A stretch of 8,209 nucleotides of DNA, taken from NCBI GenBank assembly GCA_934486755.1, contig CAKSQT010000072.1, positions 1-8,209 on the forward strand, written 5' to 3'. Positions 1-3,637 of this stretch are shown here, piece after piece. The notes beneath the pieces were generated by a model that had not been told where the DNA came from, made no database searches, and saw only the letters and a program-made list of their open reading frames with translations. Within the stretch, counting starts at the first letter, position 1. Every line of letters begins with the position of its first letter. This DNA is from an uncultured Eubacteriales bacterium (GTDB lineage Bacteria > Bacillota > Clostridia > Oscillospirales > Acutalibacteraceae). A program made the translations under genes and the position numbers.

Positions 1-66
<66 letters not shown>

Positions 67-246
67 TATCTCAACACTTCCGTGCTAAAACCTATTTTAT
101 GAGCTTCTTTTCTGCTCTTGACAATACCGGCGTATTGTCTCTTTGTCCTTGATTTATGAGATTTCTCTCTTGAATCGTCGGGTCCTTATTCTTGTCGTTG
201 TTTAATTTTCAAGGTCCGTTTCCGCTGCCCTCTCTCAAAGGCGCCT
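67..246 (-). other. rRNA operon leader (pre-16S 5' region)
   Basis: This is the transcribed leader between the rRNA promoter and mature 16S. Two signals are visible. At 197-217 the minus strand reads GGACCTTGAAAATTAAACAAC, which resembles the boxA-type antitermination sequence (CTTTGAAAA followed by an A-rich stretch) in Firmicutes rrn leaders. At 120-139 there is a perfect hairpin: 8-bp arms 120-127 and 132-139 around a 4-base loop. Antitermination and RNase III processing roles are inferred from known rrn leaders. The partner strand for the processing stem would lie beyond 16S, outside the window. No coding sequence is seen here. Confidence 0.7.
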
Positions 247-250
247 GATT

Positions 251-279
251 ATAATACCACACCTATCCCCTCTTGTCAA
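251..279 (-). promoter_or_regulatory. rRNA operon promoter (sigma-A type)
   Basis: On the minus strand a perfect -35 TTGACA (279-274) is followed by a 17-base spacer and a -10 TATTAT (256-251), five of six matches to consensus. Transcription should start at a purine near 244-246. It points straight into the 16S leader, so assignment as the rrn promoter is strong. A G or A start would fit the usual stringent control of rrn by initiating nucleotide, but this is inference. Confidence 0.9.
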
Positions 280-282
280 CAC

Positions 283-326
283 TTTTTTTCGCGTTTTTTA
301 ATAATTTTTTTGAGCGCGCTTTTTTT
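283..326 (-). promoter_or_regulatory. Phased A-tracts, UP-element-like
   Basis: Directly upstream of the -35 box the minus strand has A-runs at 283-289, 294-299, 305-311 and 320-326. The first three start 11 bases apart, close to one helical turn, and the fourth is 15 bases further. The two nearest runs lie at about -39 to -55 from the start, where the alpha-subunit C-terminal domains of RNA polymerase bind UP elements. Phased A-tracts also bend DNA. A role in strong rRNA transcription is inferred from position and composition. Confidence 0.65.
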
Positions 327-375
327 CACAACATATTGTATATAATGTTGTTCTGTTGCACAAACTAATAACTTT

Positions 376-1041
376 CTATTTCATTATTTCACGCAATTTA
401 CAGAGTATTTTCTTCTCTGAGCGGGACACCTGAACCTGCGTCATTGACAATATTTTTGCGGTTTTGCTTTGCGTCATACCGTCATAAAATCTGTATTTTA
501 TGATTTTTTGTTCCACTTCGTCAAGTTTTTTGAACGCCTCATCTATAAAAATACGGTCTGAAATTTGTTCTTCCGCACTTATTGTAGGCAGGTCAAGCTG
601 AAACTCCTTGTCGCCGTCTTCATACGTCAAAGAAACAGTTGGTTGTGATGCGCAGACCGCTTCGGCAATTTCCTCGGCGGCGACTCCCAATATTTCGGAC
701 AATTCGGAAACCGTAGGTTCTCTGCCGAAGTCGCGTTCAAAACGTGCCTGTTCTTTTTTTATACGCAATGAGAGTTCCTTAACCGAGCGCGACACCTTAA
801 CTGCACCGCCGTCCCTGAACAACCGCTTGATTTCGCCCAGTATAACGGGTACCGCATAGGTGGAAAAACAAAATCCTCTTTCCTCGTCAAATGCGTCTGC
901 CGCTTTAACAAGACCCATACACCCTGCTTGATAAAGGTCGTCATACTCAATACCTTTGCCGCAAAATCTCTTACAGAGCGAATGAACAAGTCCGAGATTA
1001 TTTTCAATAAAGGAATCGCGCCTTGTCTTATCTTTGACCAT
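376..1041 (-). CDS. sigF: RNA polymerase sporulation sigma factor SigF
   Basis: This is the forespore-specific sigma factor (SpoIIAC) that directs early forespore transcription after asymmetric division. It has 221 residues. Region 2 (about 10-80) contains FSTYAVPVILGEIKRLFRD and the GGAVKVSRSVKEL segment (78-90). Region 3 spans about 90-160 and region 4 about 168-221. The region 4 helix-turn-helix is TQSKTAKILSMTQVQVSRSE (190-209). Two things separate it from SigG and SigB: close likeness to SigF and its place behind spoIIAB. The ATG is the only possible start, because an in-frame TAA lies six codons upstream with no start codon between. No clear Shine-Dalgarno precedes it; the start sits inside the last codons of spoIIAB (14-base overlap), so translational coupling is likely. 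It is shorter than B. subtilis SigF (about 255 residues): about 30 N-terminal residues ahead of region 2.1 are missing. No T-run terminator is seen between its stop and the rRNA promoter. Confidence 0.96.
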   Translation of the reverse strand: MVKDKTRRDSFIENNLGLVHSLCKRFCGKGIEYDDLYQAGCMGLVKAADAFDEERGFCFSTYAVPVILGEIKRLFRDGGAVKVSRSVKELSLRIKKEQARFERDFGREPTVSELSEILGVAAEEIAEAVCASQPTVSLTYEDGDKEFQLDLPTISAEEQISDRIFIDEAFKKLDEVEQKIIKYRFYDGMTQSKTAKILSMTQVQVSRSEKKILCKLREIMK

Positions 1042-1477
1042 CTGTACTGAAACGGCGGCTTATTCGCTTTGTCATAATAATTGAAGTTCCTTTACCGACT
1101 GTCGAACGCACCTTTATGCTGTCCATAAAGCTCTGCATAACGGCAAATCCAAGTCCTGCCCGCTCGCCGCCGACGGTGGTATAAAGCGGTTCCATAGCAC
1201 GCTCGACATTTTCTATTCCGCAACCCGTATCGCGAATTTTTACCTTTAATATATTACCCTCGCAAATTTCGCCCGATATGTATATCTTGCCGATATTTTC
1301 TTTGTATGCGTGTACTATGCAGTTAGTGACTGCCTCGGAAACGGCGGTTTTTATATCGCTTATTTCTTCAAGCGTAGGGTCGGTTTGAATTGCGAAAGCC
1401 GCAACGCAGGCGCGCGCAAAGCTCTCGTTCGATGAACGCGACATAACCGTCATATTAAATCTGTTAATTACCTTCAT
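1028..1477 (-). CDS. spoIIAB: Anti-sigma F factor / serine kinase SpoIIAB
   Basis: This cytoplasmic protein binds SigF and blocks it, and uses ATP to phosphorylate SpoIIAA on a serine. It has 149 residues, the family length. The fold is a GHKL ATPase: the N-box is EAVTN (48-52), the ADP-contacting G1 motif is DTGCGI (83-88), and the glycine-rich lid is GGERAGLGF (103-111). The N-terminal NESFARACVAAF (17-28) and the segment DPTLEEISDIKTAVSEAVTN (33-52) follow B. subtilis SpoIIAB closely. The ATG is preceded by GGAGGA (1485-1490) with an 8-base gap, lying within the end of spoIIAA. The 14-base overlaps on both sides show one transcript. The strong ribosome site here, compared with none for sigF, would give more anti-sigma than sigma, which suits its role (inference). 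Confidence 0.97.
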   Translation of the reverse strand: MKVINRFNMTVMSRSSNESFARACVAAFAIQTDPTLEEISDIKTAVSEAVTNCIVHAYKENIGKIYISGEICEGNILKVKIRDTGCGIENVERAMEPLYTTVGGERAGLGFAVMQSFMDSIKVRSTVGKGTSIIMTKRISRRFSTDGQR

Positions 1478-1793
1478 TTTTATTTCCTCCGTCCAATTTT
1501 GCTAAGCGTTCTATACCTGCGAGCTTCATCACCTTATATATTTGAGGCGATGTTCCCGTAATATGAAGCTCGGCGCCCGTTTTTGCAAGATTTCTGTATC
1601 TTCCCATAACAAGCCCTATTCCCGAACTGTCCATAAAGCTGATATTTTTGAAATCCAGCACCAGAAGCGTCGGCATATTCAGTTCAACGGCGCTGTCGAT
1701 TGCTTCGCGCATTTCACGCGCGGTATGATGATCCAGCTCGCCGCCGAGATATGCGGTGACTACCTCTCCCGTAGTATTAATTTCCACTGACAT
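1464..1793 (-). CDS. spoIIAA: Anti-anti-sigma factor SpoIIAA
   Basis: This STAS-domain protein binds SpoIIAB and displaces SigF when unphosphorylated. It has 109 residues, slightly shorter than the B. subtilis protein (about 117). Key motifs are GELDHHTA (18-25) and FMDSSGIGLVMGRY (53-66). Ser57, the second serine of DSSG, corresponds to the residue phosphorylated by SpoIIAB and dephosphorylated by SpoIIE. The ATG has an excellent Shine-Dalgarno GGAGGT (1802-1807). It is the first gene of the operon; its 3' end overlaps spoIIAB by 14 bases. Upstream, only about 10 bases separate the ribosome site from a perfect palindrome, so the promoter must overlap or precede that palindrome. Confidence 0.96.
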   Translation of the reverse strand: MSVEINTTGEVVTAYLGGELDHHTAREMREAIDSAVELNMPTLLVLDFKNISFMDSSGIGLVMGRYRNLAKTGAELHITGTSPQIYKVMKLAGIERLAKLDGGNKNEGN

Positions 1794-1811
1794 TTTTTAT
1801 TACCTCCAAAA

Positions 1812-1846
1812 TAAAAACAAGCCTGTATTATATAATACAGGCTTGT
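1812..1846 (-). terminator. Perfect 30-base palindrome: folC terminator
   Basis: Bases 1817-1846 are an exact palindrome; the outer arms read ACAAGCCTGTATTAT and its complement. On the minus strand it is followed by TTTTTAT (1816-1810 region). With folC ending at 1883, this fits a Rho-independent terminator about 36 bases past the folC stop. In RNA the centre would open as a small loop, leaving about 12-13 base pairs. On the plus strand no T-run follows. The exact, gap-free symmetry also allows a protein-binding operator, which cannot be excluded. Confidence 0.75.
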
Positions 1847-1864
1847 CCTTAAAAAAATTGTCAA
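1832..1864 (-). promoter_or_regulatory. Candidate spoIIA promoter, long spacer, Spo0A-box-like
   Basis: On the minus strand a perfect TTGACA (1864-1859) is followed 21 bases later by TATTAT (1837-1832). A 21-22 base spacer is abnormal for sigma-A, but is known for B. subtilis promoters that depend on Spo0A~P (spoIIG, spoIIE). The -35 overlaps TTGTCAAA on the plus strand (1858-1865), one mismatch from the 0A box TTGTCGAA. Related octamers TTGTGAAA (1871-1878) and TTGTAAAA (1887-1894) follow. The start would be near 1825, within the right half of the palindrome, so the spoIIA transcript would escape the hairpin. In B. subtilis spoIIA uses SigH; no good SigH pair (AGGA...GAAT) was found here. 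This is an inference from motifs only. Confidence 0.4.
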
Positions 1865-1882
1865 AAACGGTTGTGAAACACC

Positions 1883-3112
1883 TTATTTGTAAAATTCTTT
1901 CAATTTCTGTCTCAAAGCAGAGGCAAGATACAGCGATCCAAATACAAAAACCGCCGCGCCGTCGGAAAAGATTTTTGCCTTTTTTAAAGCGTCGTCAAGA
2001 TTGGAAGCCGCGGCGCACGGGCAGTACTCCGACGCCGATTTACAGAGTTCCTCCGCACTAAGCGAGCGTTCCAGACCCTCCACCTTAACTGCAATGGCAT
2101 TTTTACATAACGGCAAGGTGCGGCGCAATATTTCTTTATAATCCTTATCGCGCATAACGCCGATTACGGCGGTTATGTTAGAATTTGTATTTTTCATTAT
2201 ACCAGCCAGCGCCTCAGCGCCGTCGGGATTATGAGCGCCGTCAAGCACTACAAGCGGAACTTCTGATATAATCTCTGCACGCGCAGGAAAACGGGCTTTT
2301 TTCAGCGCAAAAAAAACAGTTTCATAAGGTATTTCAAAATCGATGTTTTCGGCACATTCGATAGCGCACAAGGCGTTTTCAACCTGGTATTCCCCTAAAA
2401 GACTTAGTTCGTATTTCTTTTCCTTATATATAAATGTGCTTTTTGGAATACTACATTCAACACCTGACAACTTATTTATATCGGGAACTATTAATCTCTT
2501 GGCGGTATCTTTTATTACATTCATCGCTTCCTTCGGTTGACACGGGTTTGTTATAACGGGGCAATCTTTTATAATACCGCATTTTTCACGTGCTATTTTG
2601 CCGTAAGTATCCCCCAATATTGCGGTGTGGTCAAGACCGATTTTGGTTATGACGGCTGACCTTACATCGGTCAAAGTATTTGTGGCGTCAAGTCTTCCGC
2701 CGAGTCCCGTTTCCACTACGGCAATATCGCATTTTTGCTTTGAAAAATACAAAAAAGCGGCCGCCGTTATAAACTCAAACTCGGTCAACTCAATTTTTGT
2801 GTTTTTTACCTCCGCGCAAACATCTATCAGGTCGTTTTCGGATATAAACTCACCGTTTATCTGTATTCTTTCACGAAAATCTATAATGTAGGGCGATATA
2901 AAAAGCGCCGTTTTAAGTCCCGCTTCGCGGAAAATATATGACAGCATACAGGAAACGGAGCCTTTGCCGTTAGTACCCGCTATATGAACGGACGGAAATT
3001 TTTTTTGCGGATTGCCGAGCTTTTCAAGCACCGCTTTTATCCGTTCAAGTCCCGCGGGTTTTGAAAAATTGCCCAGACTGTGAATATAGCTTAATGTTTC
3101 CTGATAATTCAT
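1883..3112 (-). CDS. folC: Folylpolyglutamate synthase / dihydrofolate synthase FolC
   Basis: This cytosolic Mur-ligase-family enzyme adds glutamate to dihydropteroate (dihydrofolate synthase) and/or to reduced folates (folylpolyglutamate synthase) with ATP. The protein has 409 residues, usual for the family. The N-terminal ATPase domain carries the P-loop GTNGKGS (46-52), the segment VVETGLGGRLDATN (132-145) and KIGLDH (157-162). The C-terminal Mur-ligase domain starts near 280 with the conserved DGAHNP (291-296) and ends with FGSLYL (391-396). The start chosen is ATG at 3112, preceded by GAAAGGA (3124-3118) with 5 bases between. A TTG seven codons upstream keeps the frame open but has no ribosome site. 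A terminator-like palindrome follows the stop. It is separated from valS by 525 bases of hairpin-rich DNA, so probably has its own promoter; no convincing one was found. Whether it has one or both activities cannot be told from sequence. Confidence 0.95.
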   Translation of the reverse strand: MNYQETLSYIHSLGNFSKPAGLERIKAVLEKLGNPQKKFPSVHIAGTNGKGSVSCMLSYIFREAGLKTALFISPYIIDFRERIQINGEFISENDLIDVCAEVKNTKIELTEFEFITAAAFLYFSKQKCDIAVVETGLGGRLDATNTLTDVRSAVITKIGLDHTAILGDTYGKIAREKCGIIKDCPVITNPCQPKEAMNVIKDTAKRLIVPDINKLSGVECSIPKSTFIYKEKKYELSLLGEYQVENALCAIECAENIDFEIPYETVFFALKKARFPARAEIISEVPLVVLDGAHNPDGAEALAGIMKNTNSNITAVIGVMRDKDYKEILRRTLPLCKNAIAVKVEGLERSLSAEELCKSASEYCPCAAASNLDDALKKAKIFSDGAAVFVFGSLYLASALRQKLKEFYK

Positions 3113-3146
3113 AAAAATCCTTTCATAAAACAATCCATATTTTTAC

Positions 3147-3176
3147 TTGAATTACGCAAGCGCTTACACACATAAT
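3147..3176 (+). promoter_or_regulatory. Candidate plus-strand promoter with cre-like operator
   Basis: TTGAAT (3147-3152) and CATAAT (3171-3176) are spaced by 18 bases and lie ahead of a short ORF that starts at 3195. Within the spacer, 3155-3168 reads CGCAAGCGCTTACA on the plus strand. Its complement TGTAAGCGCTTGCG closely resembles the catabolite-responsive element bound by CcpA and related LacI-family regulators, with the AAGCGCTT core intact. An operator between -35 and -10 would repress. The site also lies about 45-55 bases upstream of the divergent folC start, so it could act there instead. Motif-based only. Confidence 0.4.
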
Positions 3177-3194
3177 ACTTGTGGGGTGAATGAT

Positions 3195-3344
3195 ATGGAA
3201 GAAAAAAAGAAGCAGAAAATTGATACAGTGCCTGAAATATACATGAGCGGTACTGATAACGTAAGCTCCTTAACTTCTGTAAGCCCCGACGGTCAGGACG
3301 AAAGTACAACAACCGTCATTCGGGGTGCAGAAGACACGAAATAA
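3195..3344 (+). CDS. Putative small hydrophilic protein, 49 aa, unknown
   Basis: An ATG at 3195 opens a 49-codon frame ending in TAA, the only plausible plus-strand gene in the window. It is preceded by GGGGTGA (3183-3189), a fair Shine-Dalgarno at 5 bases, and by a candidate promoter at 3147-3176. A strong terminator hairpin follows 35 bases after the stop. This full set of promoter, ribosome site, frame and terminator supports a real transcription unit. The protein begins MEEKKKQKIDTVPEIYMSG and continues Ser/Thr/Asp-rich to the end (SSLTSV, ESTTTV). It has no hydrophobic segment, signal peptide or cysteines and no recognised domain. It is divergent from folC, whose start lies 82 bases away. 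No function is proposed. It could instead be a chance ORF in a small RNA transcript. Confidence 0.45.
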   Translation: MEEKKKQKIDTVPEIYMSGTDNVSSLTSVSPDGQDESTTTVIRGAEDTK

Positions 3345-3379
3345 GAATGTACGGACTGAACTTACGTTACAGACCGAAA

Positions 3380-3410
3380 GGACTGCTCCAAAATCGGAGC
3401 AGTCTTTTTT
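3380..3410 (+). terminator. Rho-independent terminator (hairpin A)
   Basis: Arms GACTGCTCC (3381-3389) and GGAGCAGTC (3396-3404) enclose a 6-base loop AAAATC, followed by six T (3405-3410). A further G-T pair can close the stem. It is the classical form of a plus-strand terminator and lies just behind the small ORF ending at 3344. The same 25 bases recur at 3605-3629. Confidence 0.85.
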
Positions 3411-3630
3411 GGCGGGGATGCCGTTCGCAAAAATCAAAGATTTTTGACTGCACTCTGCCCCCGCCAATGCCACCCCTGCACCCTTGAAAAATAGCTAACA
3501 AGCTATTTTTCGCTTATAAGGCGTTTTTTCGATGCACCTGTCATCGAAAAAACGAAATAATAAAAGTAAAGTCCACTTTGAATATAAATTCTTATAAAGA
3601 TTATGGACTGCTCCAAAATCGGAGCAGTCC
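3380..3630. repeat. Hairpin-rich intergenic element with 25-base direct repeats
   Basis: Two exact copies of a 25-base sequence (3380-3404 and 3605-3629; arms GGACTGCTCC / GGAGCAGTC, loop AAAATC) lie in the same orientation at the ends. Between them are three more hairpins. Hairpin B has outer arms 3411-3417 and 3459-3465 (GGCGGGG / CCCCGCC) and an inner 8-bp hairpin 3428-3446 with loop AAA. Hairpin C has 11-bp arms 3486-3496 and 3501-3511 with loop AACA. Hairpin D has 13-bp arms 3522-3534 and 3542-3554 with loop CACCTGT. All arms match perfectly. No convincing gene lies at 3345-3637. The density of perfect stems resembles a dispersed intergenic repeat (REP- or MITE-like) or a structured RNA. 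Only one copy is in the window, so its repetitive nature is untested. Confidence 0.7.
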
Positions 3631-3635
3631 CTTTT
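3605..3635 (+). terminator. Terminator-like hairpin E behind valS
   Basis: Perfect 10-bp arms GGACTGCTCC (3605-3614) and GGAGCAGTCC (3621-3630) enclose the loop AAAATC. CTTTTTATTATTG follows on the plus strand, so the T-run serves plus-strand transcription. On the minus strand the hairpin begins 7 bases after the valS stop and is followed by ATAATCTTTATAAG, a weak T-tract. It may end valS in part, and would also stop plus-strand transcripts from entering valS antisense. Confidence 0.6.
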
Positions 3636-3637
3636 TA

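Noticed and set aside
328..351. Inverted repeat ACAACAT / ATGTTGT as sigF terminator
   Set aside because: Seven A/T-rich pairs with a 10-base loop and no T-run on the minus strand make a poor terminator.
1845..1900. SigH promoter for spoIIA, as in Bacillus
   Set aside because: AGGA occurs at the palindrome edge, but no GAAT-type -10 lies at 11-14 bases, so the pair is not supported.
3113..3133. Upstream TTG start for folC
   Set aside because: The ATG at 3112 has GAAAGGA at the right distance, and the TTG has no ribosome site; the seven extra residues are not family-like.
3113..3180. Sigma-A promoter for folC on the minus strand
   Set aside because: Only weak pairs such as TTCAAG with TATGAA at 18 bases were found; not enough to annotate.
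3270..3473. Minus-strand frame of 67 codons across the hairpin element
   Set aside because: It overlaps perfect inverted repeats and the opposite small ORF, has no good ribosome site and is Cys/Ala/Ser-rich in a way explained by the repeat. Probably a translated repeat, not a gene.
3380..3629. Possible minimal CRISPR array
   Set aside because: Only two repeat copies 225 bases apart, with structured DNA between them and no cas gene. The repeat is a terminator hairpin.
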